A stretch of 64,000 nucleotides of DNA from an uncultured Flavobacterium sp. (GTDB taxonomy: Bacteria; Bacteroidota; Bacteroidia; Flavobacteriales; Flavobacteriaceae). The position numbers were made by a program, and so were the translations under genes. The notes below the pieces were generated by a model. That model did not search any database. It saw nothing but the letters and a program-made list of their open reading frames with translations, and was not told where the DNA came from. The DNA lies in assembly GCF_946478785.1 (NCBI RefSeq), contig NZ_CAMLDD010000011.1:78877-142876 (forward strand), given 5' to 3'. Below are positions 16,726-24,009 of the stretch, piece after piece (the first letter of the stretch is position 1; each line of letters begins with the position of its first letter).

Positions 16726-17322
16726 TTACTTTACTTCTGTACCTTCAAAGGTAATTCTGAGATCATTGACATTTACCAGTTCATCCAGTTCATAGATGTT
16801 TTTATATCCGTAGCCATACAAGTTGATGTGTGTTGGAATATTCAAAGCCAGCATGACAGGCTTTCTATTGGATAATATCTGTGTTTCGAAATTGTTTTTT
16901 GGCTTAGCCATTTTAGAAGCAAAGTCGATTGGGTCGCCATCAAAATTATTATTGCAGTAAATCAATATTTTGGTATTGGTATCCGGAATCAATTTAAAAA
17001 GATTATCCTGTGTAAAATCGGTAAAATCCAAATGAATAGCGCCTTTTAAATGTTTTCTGTTAAATCGAAAATCAGAACGGCTGTCTAAGATTACCACATT
17101 TTCTTCTTTTGACATTTTCAAAAAAACATCAAGACTGATCAAACGTTTTTCTCTTTGCTTTTCTAATTCGGAAACCAGATTTTTAAAATCATCGTAGTCA
17201 ACGAGTGCTTTTGGATAATGTTCTTTCTCTGCCATCTTTTTTGTTTGATTTGAAGTTTGTGAATGAGCAAAGCCAGTTATAAAAAAGTTTCCTGCTAAAA
17301 TTATGAGGATTGAAATTTTCAT
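16726..17322 (-). CDS. Exported rhodanese-like domain protein
   Basis: A 198-residue protein with a signal peptide (MKISILIILAGNFFITGFAHS, about 1-21) followed by a rhodanese domain. Conserved parts include VVILDSRSDFRFNRKHLKGAIHLDF (about 76-100) and the active-site loop IYCNNNFDGDP (about 120-130) with the catalytic Cys. It is probably a periplasmic sulfurtransferase or sulfur-carrier protein; donor and acceptor are unknown. It is the last gene of the minus-strand NAD/ADP-ribose run, 38 bp after nadV, and may be only a passenger of that transcript. Confidence 0.85.
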   Translation of the reverse strand: MKISILIILAGNFFITGFAHSQTSNQTKKMAEKEHYPKALVDYDDFKNLVSELEKQREKRLISLDVFLKMSKEENVVILDSRSDFRFNRKHLKGAIHLDFTDFTQDNLFKLIPDTNTKILIYCNNNFDGDPIDFASKMAKPKNNFETQILSNRKPVMLALNIPTHINLYGYGYKNIYELDELVNVNDLRITFEGTEVK

Positions 17323-17360
17323 AGCTTATATTTTTAGATTATTTATAACCGGCTTGGTAT

Positions 17361-18830
17361 TTATGCCTCAACGTTTGCTGTTGTACTGACACGGGCTCTA
17401 ATATCACTTAAAGATTGCTCTGCTAAAAGTTTTCCATCTCTAAAAACTTCTTTCAATTCACCTTGTTTTTCTTCTTCCCATGAAACATTATCTGTTAATT
17501 GATAAACACCATCAACCAAATCAATTTTCATTAGCCCTTTAGCTGATTTCTTAGTTCCGTCATCCGTAATTGGATCTTTGAAGATGGCTCTTCCTTCGCC
17601 ATCAACTTCTCCGTACGTTGCTTTCATTGCAAATCCGAAAGTGTCTCTGGTGTTGTACTGATAGGTAAATGAACCAATTCCTAAAACTACATTGGTAGAA
17701 GCGAAACCTTTTGCTTTTAAACGTTCGCAAATTTGAGTCGCTCTTGCTACCGTAATACTATCGCCGTAAATAGCACCAATTTGAGGTACAAGCTCTTTGT
17801 AGCCTTTAGCGTTAGTTGTACCTCCAAAAACATCCCAAAGCAGCTCAATTACACCTTTCTTTTCTTGTTCGTTTTTTCCAGTCGGATTTCCGCAGATAAT
17901 ATCAACCGGATCACCACTGTCAGGGCGAATAACCACTTTACCTTCTCGGGCAATAATATCTTCTTTTAAACGCGGTAAATAATCGGTTAAGACTTTCCAT
18001 AAATCCCACGTATCAGAAACGATAGAAACAATTCCTTTTGGATACACTTCTGTGATTAATCTTTTGAAGGTTTCGCATTCTCCTTCGGTAGTTCCCATAC
18101 ACATTACAGAATGCTCTGTTGCAGCCACAGAACCTGCGATTAATTCGGTATCTGAATTGGCGTTGTAATATTCTTCAAAGAAATCAATGGCCGGAATCGT
18201 ATCAGATCCTGTAAAACTCAATAAATGTCCGGCTGCAGAAGTTATGGCTGCTTCGATTCCGCCCATTCCTCGCATAGAGAAATCATGTCCCTGCCAGTTT
18301 ACAAAATCAGGTACAGACGAGGTTTCATCTGCATATTTATCTAATACTTTTCTGTATTCTCTTGCGATGGTGGCTGAGTTACATGGCAGCCAAATCACGG
18401 CAGAAAGCAAGGTTTCGAAATAATTAGTCAACCAGAAAAATTCCGGAATCGTATTGTACATAGTAAACATTGGCACTCGCAATGGGACACTTGAACCTTC
18501 TGGCAAAGCCTTAAAAACCATGGGAATATATCCTAAATCATGAAGATCTTCAATATGTTTTGTTCCGACTTGATTTTCACCTAAATAATTATTGATTCTG
18601 CGAGAATATTTTTTAACGACTTCTTCTTTTGGCTGTTTGAAGAAATACGCGTCAAAATCATGGATAATATATTTTTTGATGAAATACTGCAATCCGAAAA
18701 ATACAACTTCATCAAGACTTTCAATTCTTGATTTTCTGGGTGTCCAGTTAGAATAAACTAATGTGGTTTTGTCTGGGTATTGTCTTCTGTGGTCAACTTT
18801 GTAACCATCTGTTAGTAATAGTGGGTTCAT
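17361..18830 (-). CDS. nadV: Nicotinamide phosphoribosyltransferase (NAMPT/NadV family)
   Basis: Enzyme of NAD salvage: nicotinamide + PRPP gives NMN + PPi. The 489-residue protein aligns by eye with NAMPT: NPLLLTDGYKVDHRRQYP at 2-19, VAATEHSVMCMGT near 235-247 (catalytic-His region), and KVVIRPDSGDPVDIICG near 299-315 (substrate-binding Arg and Asp). It lies 36 bp downstream of kptA in an operon that starts with a PRPP-synthetase-like gene, which would supply its second substrate. No NMN adenylyltransferase gene is seen in the cluster. A phage-type variant using an ADP-ribose pyrophosphate donor cannot be excluded by eye. Confidence 0.9.
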   Translation of the reverse strand: MNPLLLTDGYKVDHRRQYPDKTTLVYSNWTPRKSRIESLDEVVFFGLQYFIKKYIIHDFDAYFFKQPKEEVVKKYSRRINNYLGENQVGTKHIEDLHDLGYIPMVFKALPEGSSVPLRVPMFTMYNTIPEFFWLTNYFETLLSAVIWLPCNSATIAREYRKVLDKYADETSSVPDFVNWQGHDFSMRGMGGIEAAITSAAGHLLSFTGSDTIPAIDFFEEYYNANSDTELIAGSVAATEHSVMCMGTTEGECETFKRLITEVYPKGIVSIVSDTWDLWKVLTDYLPRLKEDIIAREGKVVIRPDSGDPVDIICGNPTGKNEQEKKGVIELLWDVFGGTTNAKGYKELVPQIGAIYGDSITVARATQICERLKAKGFASTNVVLGIGSFTYQYNTRDTFGFAMKATYGEVDGEGRAIFKDPITDDGTKKSAKGLMKIDLVDGVYQLTDNVSWEEEKQGELKEVFRDGKLLAEQSLSDIRARVSTTANVEA

Positions 18831-18866
18831 ATATTTTATTAGTTAATTTATAAATTATTTTTAAGT

Positions 18867-19415
18867 TCAAAAATCGATATATTTTACGGGAACTTCATCA
18901 GTCAGCCAAACATTATTTTCGGATAAATAAAATTTAAATCCGTCCTTGTGCATTTCTCTACTTCTAATAGTCAAAATTTGAGCAATTCCTCTTCTGCTTC
19001 CAACTTTAATTGCCGTTTCTCTGTCTTTAGAAAGATGCACATGCTTACGACTCATTTTCTGAAGTCCTTCTTTTTTAATGCATTCCAAAAACTTCTCAAC
19101 GGTTCCGTGATATAAAAACTCAGAAGGTTCTGCTTCATTCAAATCTAGTTCAACCGAAATCGAATGTCCCTGACTTGCACGAATTTTTGTTTTATCGTCA
19201 TTAAAAGCAAAACGTTTTTTATCATTGTTTTCTACCACATAATCTAAAAGTTCAGTAGTCATTTGATTTTGACTTCCTTTCTTATTACATTTTAGAATTA
19301 ATTCCGTAATATCTGCCCAACCGTTTTCGTCTAATTTTAATCCGATAGTTTCAGGCGAATGTCTCAGTACCAGACTCAGAAACTTGCTGACGCTTTTTGC
19401 TGTTTTTTCATTCAT
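18867..19415 (-). CDS. kptA: RNA 2'-phosphotransferase (Tpt1/KptA)
   Basis: Removes an internal 2'-phosphate from RNA using NAD+, releasing nicotinamide and ADP-ribose 1'',2''-cyclic phosphate. The 182-residue protein has the family motifs KFLSLVLRHSPETIGL (12-27), RASQGHSISVEL near 79-90, LYHGT near 100, and HVHLSKDRETAIKVGSRRG near 120-138; these include the Arg-His-Arg-Arg catalytic set. Bacterial substrates are uncertain. Its start codon lies within the 3' end of the frameshifted macrodomain gene (7-nt overlap). That pairing makes sense because macrodomains handle ADP-ribose products. Confidence 0.93.
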   Translation of the reverse strand: MNEKTAKSVSKFLSLVLRHSPETIGLKLDENGWADITELILKCNKKGSQNQMTTELLDYVVENNDKKRFAFNDDKTKIRASQGHSISVELDLNEAEPSEFLYHGTVEKFLECIKKEGLQKMSRKHVHLSKDRETAIKVGSRRGIAQILTIRSREMHKDGFKFYLSENNVWLTDEVPVKYIDF

Positions 19416-19931
19416 GATTCAAATTTTCTAGCAGGTTCTTATAAATTTGATAATTCTCATCATCAAAACAAACAAATATCACTTTTTCTATTTTTGATGA
19501 TTTATCAAAGTTTAGAACTTTTTTATTGCAATTTCTGCTGCCTTGTCTTTTGGGAAATGATAAATTCCAGTGCTAATATTTGGAAAAGCAATCGTTTTGA
19601 TGTTGTTATGCAAAACCAGTTCTAAACTATTTGTATAACAATCAGCAAGTAATTTAGATTTTTCTTCTTTATCACCATTCCAAACCGGACCAACAGTATG
19701 AATTACAAATTTTGAAGGCAAATTACCAGCCGTTGTTATCACTGCCTCTCCCGTTTTACATCCGCCTTGTTTATTCCGAATGTGAATACATTCATCTAAA
19801 ATAGCTTTTCCTCCTTTTCTGTGAATTGCTCCATCAACACCGCCTCCGCCAAGCAAAGAAGTATTGGCTGCATTTACAATTGCATCAACTTCAATTTCTG
19901 TTATATCTGCTTTAAGAAGTTCTATTTTCAT
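19408..19931 (-). CDS. Macrodomain ADP-ribose hydrolase, full length only after a -1 frameshift
   Basis: MacroD/YmdB-type protein that binds or hydrolyses ADP-ribose derivatives. The motif [18 protein letters not shown] lies at about 20-37 and HTVGPVW near 76. Frame zero stops at 19512 after 139 residues (end ...AIKKF), lacking the usual last strand and helix. Stepping back one base at A AAA AAG (19524-19518) continues as [20 protein letters not shown] and on to a TGA at 19410-19408, giving 174 residues, the normal family length. So the gene is a programmed -1 frameshift, a homopolymer mutation or a sequencing error. The long form overlaps kptA by 7 nt; the start lies 7 bp after the NADAR gene. 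Confidence 0.88.
19518..19524 (-). promoter_or_regulatory. Slippery heptamer A AAA AAG in the macrodomain gene
   Basis: On the coding strand the frame-zero codons are ATA AAA AAG TTC TAA. The dnaX-type heptamer A AAA AAG is six nucleotides before the stop. A -1 shift yields GTT CTA AAC and opens a further 36 codons matching the macrodomain C-terminus. Confidence 0.55.
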
Positions 19932-19938
19932 AATTAAT

Positions 19939-20466
19939 CTATTTTAATTCATCCCTAACTTCCATCAAAGCAAAACCCAAAAGATTCAAACCTCTCCATT
20001 TTTCGGGATTTAAAACATCTTTGTGATCACTAGCCATTCCTATTCCCCAAATAGCATCGACCGGGCTTGCTTCTACTAAAACCCTTTCTTTTGTATTTAC
20101 TAAAAAAGTTTTTAACTCAGGATTCTGACTGAATTTATGATAATTCCCTTCTTTCACAATGTCAAATCTGGCAGCTAACCAAAGAGTTTCATTATAATTC
20201 TTCACTTCCCGACCTAACTTTTTGGCTTCAGCAGGAGAATTAGCTTTAATGATTTTTGCTAAAACTTCATCATCTTTAAACAATTCTGCTTTTTTTGCCA
20301 TCATCCAGTGTTCTGCGGTTTTGTAAATCACTTTATCGACTTCAAAAGAGCTTAGCCACCATTGACTGAAACAGGTTTTCGAAATACTTCCGTCTTTATT
20401 GGGCTGATGTCCCCAGAAAAATAAAAACTTACTTTCTGCAGCTATGTTTTCTACATTATATTTCAT
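19939..20466 (-). CDS. NADAR (YbiA-like) family N-glycosidase
   Basis: A 175-residue protein of the NADAR/YbiA superfamily, whose members cleave N-glycosidic bonds in riboflavin intermediates or in ADP-ribosylated guanine. Family landmarks are LFFWGH near 15-20, CFSQWW near 32-37, [13 protein letters not shown] near 48-60, [21 protein letters not shown] near 95-115, and DAIWGIG near 138-144. Its gene sits between a PurA paralogue (6 bp upstream) and the macrodomain gene (7 bp downstream), which points to ADP-ribose metabolism or repair. Which substrate it uses cannot be told from sequence. Confidence 0.9.
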   Translation of the reverse strand: MKYNVENIAAESKFLFFWGHQPNKDGSISKTCFSQWWLSSFEVDKVIYKTAEHWMMAKKAELFKDDEVLAKIIKANSPAEAKKLGREVKNYNETLWLAARFDIVKEGNYHKFSQNPELKTFLVNTKERVLVEASPVDAIWGIGMASDHKDVLNPEKWRGLNLLGFALMEVRDELK

Positions 20467-20472
20467 TTTTCT

Positions 20473-21555
20473 TTATTGATACAAAGAAGTTATCTGTTTA
20501 AAATCTTTAGAATCGGGTGAAAATGATCCGTAGATTTCATTAAAATCAGTTGTTAGCTTTTCAAATTCATATTCTTTTTCTAACTGATCCATGCAGGTTA
20601 CAACCAAATTCCTTTTGGCATTTAAACTGTAAGCTGCATCTAACTTTAAACTATAATTTAAAAGATCATAATCTAAATCGCCGGTTCGTAATTCTTTTTG
20701 AAAATCGTTATAAACACAGGTTTCTTCTTCGTTGTTTTTTAATTTCAGTTCTCTTTCATTTGCCATCCAGCCACTTCCATGTCGGGTTGAATAACTTCTT
20801 GTAACATAATATATTTCAATAGTTGTAATTTTTAATTTCTGGCAGATTTCAGATGCATTTTTTGAAGTTGTATTGGCATACGTTACATTCGGGAAAACAC
20901 CGTGATCCATGTCAAGTAAAATTCCCTGGCTTCCTTCAAAAATCAGGTTTTCGTATTTTTCTAAAAAACTGTAATCGCTGATATTCCATTTTATTTTATC
21001 GATGACTTCTAAGTAATGATTTACTTCTTCTTCGATTTCACTTTCATTTAAAAAACCGTAGTAATAGGCTATTTTTTCCAGTTTCTCCAAGAGCATTTGT
21101 CTTGGCGCGATCAAATCTATTGCATAAAGTTTGTATTGGCCTTCATTTCGTTTCATTGTGGCTCCAATACCTTTTCCGCAAGTTCCGTGATCCAGGTTTC
21201 TAACGTTGTTTCTGTTTTGCCAAACATCAAACGGTGTTGTTATTTTGGCTAACGGATGAATATGAAGTTCTACATTTCCGCCTTTTTCTTCGAGTTCTTC
21301 TCTTTCATTAAATAAAAAAACCGGATGAATCGTGCAATGTTCGCTAAAATAAGAAGGCAAACCCCGAAGCGCTCCACTGGCAAAACTCGAATGAACGTGT
21401 TTTTTGTCCTCAATCATTACGGTATGTGCCGCTTGCTGTCCTCCTGAAAACCGAATAACTATAGATTCAGGATTTTGTTTCGCCAGAAAATCTGTTGTAA
21501 TTCCTTTTCCTTCATCTCCAAATCCTAAACCTATAACTATTTGAGCTGTTTTCAT
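20473..21555 (-). CDS. Short adenylosuccinate synthetase paralogue (PurA-like)
   Basis: A GTP-dependent ligase of the PurA fold, 360 residues against about 430 for bacterial PurA. Conserved: GLGFGDEGKGITTD (8-21, catalytic Asp kept), FSGGQQAAHTV near 38-48, LDHGTCGKGIGATMKRNEG near 120-138, LIFEGSQGILLDMDHG, and NTTSKNA. The segment expected to be GRPRRCGWFD reads LRTGDLDYDLLNYS, so the two Arg that hold IMP and aspartate in E. coli PurA appear missing. The short length recalls archaeal PurA and phage PurZ-type enzymes. ATG 21555 places the GDEGKG loop correctly. Substrate unknown; a role with NAD/ADP-ribose nucleotides is inferred from context. Confidence 0.82.
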   Translation of the reverse strand: MKTAQIVIGLGFGDEGKGITTDFLAKQNPESIVIRFSGGQQAAHTVMIEDKKHVHSSFASGALRGLPSYFSEHCTIHPVFLFNEREELEEKGGNVELHIHPLAKITTPFDVWQNRNNVRNLDHGTCGKGIGATMKRNEGQYKLYAIDLIAPRQMLLEKLEKIAYYYGFLNESEIEEEVNHYLEVIDKIKWNISDYSFLEKYENLIFEGSQGILLDMDHGVFPNVTYANTTSKNASEICQKLKITTIEIYYVTRSYSTRHGSGWMANERELKLKNNEEETCVYNDFQKELRTGDLDYDLLNYSLKLDAAYSLNAKRNLVVTCMDQLEKEYEFEKLTTDFNEIYGSFSPDSKDFKQITSLYQ

Positions 21556-21570
21556 TTTGATATTATTTTT

Positions 21571-21717
21571 AAACACATAGCAACATAGCTTTGCAGAACT
21601 TAAAAAGGCGTTTCACTTATAATGAATCTCATAGCACTATGTGAAGTGGTTTCAAATTTTTAATTTTTAATTCTCAATTTTTAATTCAAAAAAATAAATC
21701 TATGTTTCTATGTGTTT
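21571..21717. repeat. Long-range inverted repeat (AAACACATAG / CTATGTGTTT words)
   Basis: AAACACATAGCAACATAG (21571-21588) and CTATGTTTCTATGTGTTT (21700-21717) are inverted copies with 17 of 18 matching, 111 bp apart. The interior holds further words (atagcactatgtgaag, repeats of TTTTTAATT). It fills the spacer between the vWA and PurA-like genes. Confidence 0.65.
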
Positions 21718-21720
21718 AAC

Positions 21721-22581
21721 TTAAAGCATTTCAATATTATCTAATCCGTCAAGCGGAATTGTTCCCAATCCTAAACCAGAACTTTTATGTTTATCACAAA
21801 TGATTTTCTTGATTACATTCGGGATTTCCCTGTGATCTTCAATAGACAAACAATTTTGTCCTAGTAATTCTTTCCATGCCACATTGGCTCTTACCGCCTG
21901 ATCAGAATGTAATACACTGATGTGATACACTTCGTAACGTTTTTGAGCTTCTTTTAGTAACTCGAGAGCTGTAAACGTTTGCTGTCCCTGTCCCATAATT
22001 TCCTTTATGGCAGATGCCGGAAGTGTCCCTAAATTTGGTTCATCACCAACGGTAAACAACAATCCTTTCTGGCCTCTTTTTTCAAAAGCATCTGTTTTGG
22101 TATGAAAAGCGGCGAAATACCATGCTAATAGATAACTTTCCCCGCCATTTCCTCCGCCACCTGATTCAATGTACGTTCTGGTCAGCCACATATCCAATTC
22201 TTCATCGCCGGATTCAAATTGTCCAACCTGAAGCGGAAACCTGTCGCATTCGTGATCCCCAATTCCTAAAAATAACAGTGCCGGATCCGGGACGCCGCCC
22301 TGAATAATTCCGCCCATTAATTTCGGAAGTCCTTCTTTAATCAATTCGTGCGGAATATGCCCCATACTTCCTGTAACATCCAGTCCTAAAATAATCGGAA
22401 CTGAATTAGGATGAACAGCTGAATCTCTGGCCTCTCGAAAAGTAATGCCGTTGGGATTCATAGATTCGTGCGCCATTCGCAATGAATTCTGTGTGAAAAT
22501 TTCACTTGCTGATTTTTTTCCGTAACCTGCTGCTTCGGCTCTGCTTAAACGAGCGCCTAAATCGTATCTTGTACCTCCCAT
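21721..22581 (-). CDS. vWA-like domain protein
   Basis: A 286-residue soluble protein that I recognise only by fold. VPIILGLDVTGSMGHIP near residues 61-77 holds a MIDAS-type DxTGS motif, and later Asp, Gly and Thr residues (GIGDHECD, FTVGDEPNLG) fit a von Willebrand factor A domain. A Gly-rich loop (ESGGGGNGGES) is near 138-148. There is no signal peptide or membrane helix, so it is probably cytosolic. Its gene follows the 111-aa coiled-coil gene by 2 bp, so the pair probably acts together, perhaps as a metal-dependent scaffold. A link with the NAD genes is inferred from the shared strand only. Confidence 0.75.
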   Translation of the reverse strand: MGGTRYDLGARLSRAEAAGYGKKSASEIFTQNSLRMAHESMNPNGITFREARDSAVHPNSVPIILGLDVTGSMGHIPHELIKEGLPKLMGGIIQGGVPDPALLFLGIGDHECDRFPLQVGQFESGDEELDMWLTRTYIESGGGGNGGESYLLAWYFAAFHTKTDAFEKRGQKGLLFTVGDEPNLGTLPASAIKEIMGQGQQTFTALELLKEAQKRYEVYHISVLHSDQAVRANVAWKELLGQNCLSIEDHREIPNVIKKIICDKHKSSGLGLGTIPLDGLDNIEML

Positions 22582-22583
22582 GA

Positions 22584-22919
22584 TTAAAATGTTTTACCAA
22601 ATAAATATTCGAATCTCTTTTTTGTTACTTCAAACTGAATATTTAAATTTCTGATTGTTAATGATAATTCCATATCTTTTTGCACAAATGCTTCCGGTTG
22701 AAAGTCGGCAAAAGTCAAACTGTTTTTGTCAAGCGGACTAATGTCAATCAAACCTTCCTGCTCTCGTTCGAGCCTTTTGATTTTTAATTCAATATCTTCG
22801 ACTCTTCTTCTGTAAATTAATTCAGAATCTTCGCCAATGGTTTTGGCTCTGTCTTCTCTGATTTGATCATTATTTCTTCTTAAAGATTCAATAAATCTTG
22901 GTTTTAAATCGTCACTCAT
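22584..22919 (-). CDS. Hypothetical coiled-coil protein, vWA partner
   Basis: A 111-residue hydrophilic protein beginning MSDDLKPRFIESLRRNNDQ. Residues about 10-60 are rich in Arg, Glu and Lys with heptad-like hydrophobic spacing (RRVEDIELKIKRLEREQEGL), suggesting a coiled coil. No family was recognised. It ends 2 bp before the vWA gene, so the two form a tight pair. A repeat-filled spacer of 174 bp separates it from the prs-like gene upstream. Confidence 0.65.
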   Translation of the reverse strand: MSDDLKPRFIESLRRNNDQIREDRAKTIGEDSELIYRRRVEDIELKIKRLEREQEGLIDISPLDKNSLTFADFQPEAFVQKDMELSLTIRNLNIQFEVTKKRFEYLFGKTF

Positions 22920-22929
22920 GGTTTTTGTG

Positions 22930-23083
22930 TTTTGTTTCAGGTTTTCTTTGTTTCAGGTTTCAGGTTGTGCACTGAACTTGAAATTTGAAACGGTTACCTG
23001 AAACGGTTAATAGTTTTTTTTTTTGTTTAAGGTTTTTTTTGTTTCAGGTTTCAGGTTGCTATGGATAACTTGAAACCTGAAAC
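22930..23083. repeat. GTTTCAGG word array with inverted copies
   Basis: GTTTCAGGTTTCAGGTT occurs exactly twice (22950-22966 and 23041-23057). An inverted copy, AACTTGAAACCTGAAAC (23067-23083), matches at 16 of 17 positions, and partial copies lie between (ttgaaatttgaaacggttacctgaaac). It fills the spacer between the prs-like gene and the coiled-coil gene, inside the predicted transcript. Confidence 0.7.
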
Positions 23084-23093
23084 TTGAAACTTT

Positions 23094-23927
23094 TTAAACT
23101 AATTTATCCAAGGTGATTACCTGAACACTTTCACCTTCAAAATCTTTTACAGAATTTGTTGTAAATATTTTGTCAAAACAATTTAAAACTTCAAATCCTT
23201 TATTAAAAATTCCATGGCTTACCGCCAAATATAGTTTTCCGGCATTTTTGTTTTTTAATTCTTCGGCTAAGCCAACAAAAGTGCCGCCGCCGTCGCAAAT
23301 GTCATCTACAATTAAACAATCGATTCCATTTAAGTCATCTTCATATACTTTAAAACCAGATAATCTTCCTGTTTTTACGTCGCGGCTTTTACTGCATTCT
23401 ACGACATCAACTCCTCCTAAAAACTCAGACACTTTGTAGATTTTTTTAAGGGCGCCACCATCAGGAGAAATCAATTTTACGTTTTCGCCGATGACTTTTA
23501 GAACTTGTTGAATAAAAGTATGATTCGGAATCACTTCACAATTGTTTACCAAAGCCGGTGTAACTTCTGAATGGGCATCAAAAACAAAAACTTTATTGAG
23601 TTGAAGTCCGTTTATGATATCTGCATACACTTTTACAGATAGGGATTCTCCTTTTATCATGACACGATCTTGTCTTGCAGCCGGGAAATACGGAATAAAC
23701 AAATCGATAATTTTGACATCCATTCTTCGTAAAGCATCTACTGTAATACACAATAAGCCCAAATCATTGAATGAATTTAATCGGTGTGTGATCGTGACTT
23801 TTTGAGTTTCATCAAAATCCGGATTGATTTTAATGTGAGGTTCGCCTCCAGAAAAGGTAAAACTTTGAAACTGGATTTCTTCCTGGTTAAGGATAGGAGT
23901 GAATTTTGGGTCTAGGTTAAGTATCAT
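23094..23927 (-). CDS. prs: Ribose-phosphate pyrophosphokinase-like protein
   Basis: Prs-family enzyme; canonical members make PRPP from ribose-5-phosphate and ATP. The 277 residues are shorter than housekeeping Prs (about 310). Visible: FSGGEPHIKI near 25-34, PYFPAARQDRVMIKGESLS near 79-97 (ATP-binding region), VFDAHSEVTPAL near 114-125 and the PRPP loop LIVDDICDGGGTF near 206-218 (canonical VDDxxDTGGT). It is first in an operon ending with a NAMPT gene, which needs PRPP. The phage NARP1 pathway uses a Prs-like enzyme to make ADP-ribose pyrophosphate instead, so substrate choice is open. An NrtR-like operator covers its promoter. Confidence 0.88.
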   Translation of the reverse strand: MILNLDPKFTPILNQEEIQFQSFTFSGGEPHIKINPDFDETQKVTITHRLNSFNDLGLLCITVDALRRMDVKIIDLFIPYFPAARQDRVMIKGESLSVKVYADIINGLQLNKVFVFDAHSEVTPALVNNCEVIPNHTFIQQVLKVIGENVKLISPDGGALKKIYKVSEFLGGVDVVECSKSRDVKTGRLSGFKVYEDDLNGIDCLIVDDICDGGGTFVGLAEELKNKNAGKLYLAVSHGIFNKGFEVLNCFDKIFTTNSVKDFEGESVQVITLDKLV

Positions 23928-23938
23928 AGTTTATTAGT

Positions 23939-23957
23939 TTGCGTTAATTATACGCAA
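23939..23957. promoter_or_regulatory. NrtR-like operator 1 at the prs promoter
   Basis: TTGCGTTA-ATT-ATACGCAA, 19 bp, with exact TTGCGT/ACGCAA arms. The right arm overlaps the minus-strand -7 element (23955-23962), a position suited to repression. It has the same length and spacing as the sites at 23991-24009 and 24703-24721. Confidence 0.65.
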
Positions 23958-23984
23958 ATATAGAGTTATATTTTTGATTAACAA
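23955..23984 (-). promoter_or_regulatory. Promoter of the prs operon
   Basis: On the minus strand TTG (23984-23982) and TATATTTG (23962-23955) are 19 bp apart, matching the flavobacterial consensus. Operator 1 overlaps the -7 element and operator 2 lies just upstream of the -33 element. Confidence 0.65.
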
Positions 23985-23990
23985 TTTATT

Positions 23991-24009
23991 TTGTGTAAAA
24001 ATTACGCAA
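23991..24009. promoter_or_regulatory. NrtR-like operator 2
   Basis: TTGTGTAA-AAA-TTACGCAA is a near-perfect 19-bp palindrome with one mismatched pair. It overlaps the last codons of the Nudix regulator gene and lies upstream of the prs promoter. Confidence 0.65.

Noticed and set aside
16687..16875. 62-codon plus-strand ORF overlapping the nadD terminator
   Set aside because: It starts inside the terminator stem and runs antisense to the rhodanese gene; it is a shadow.
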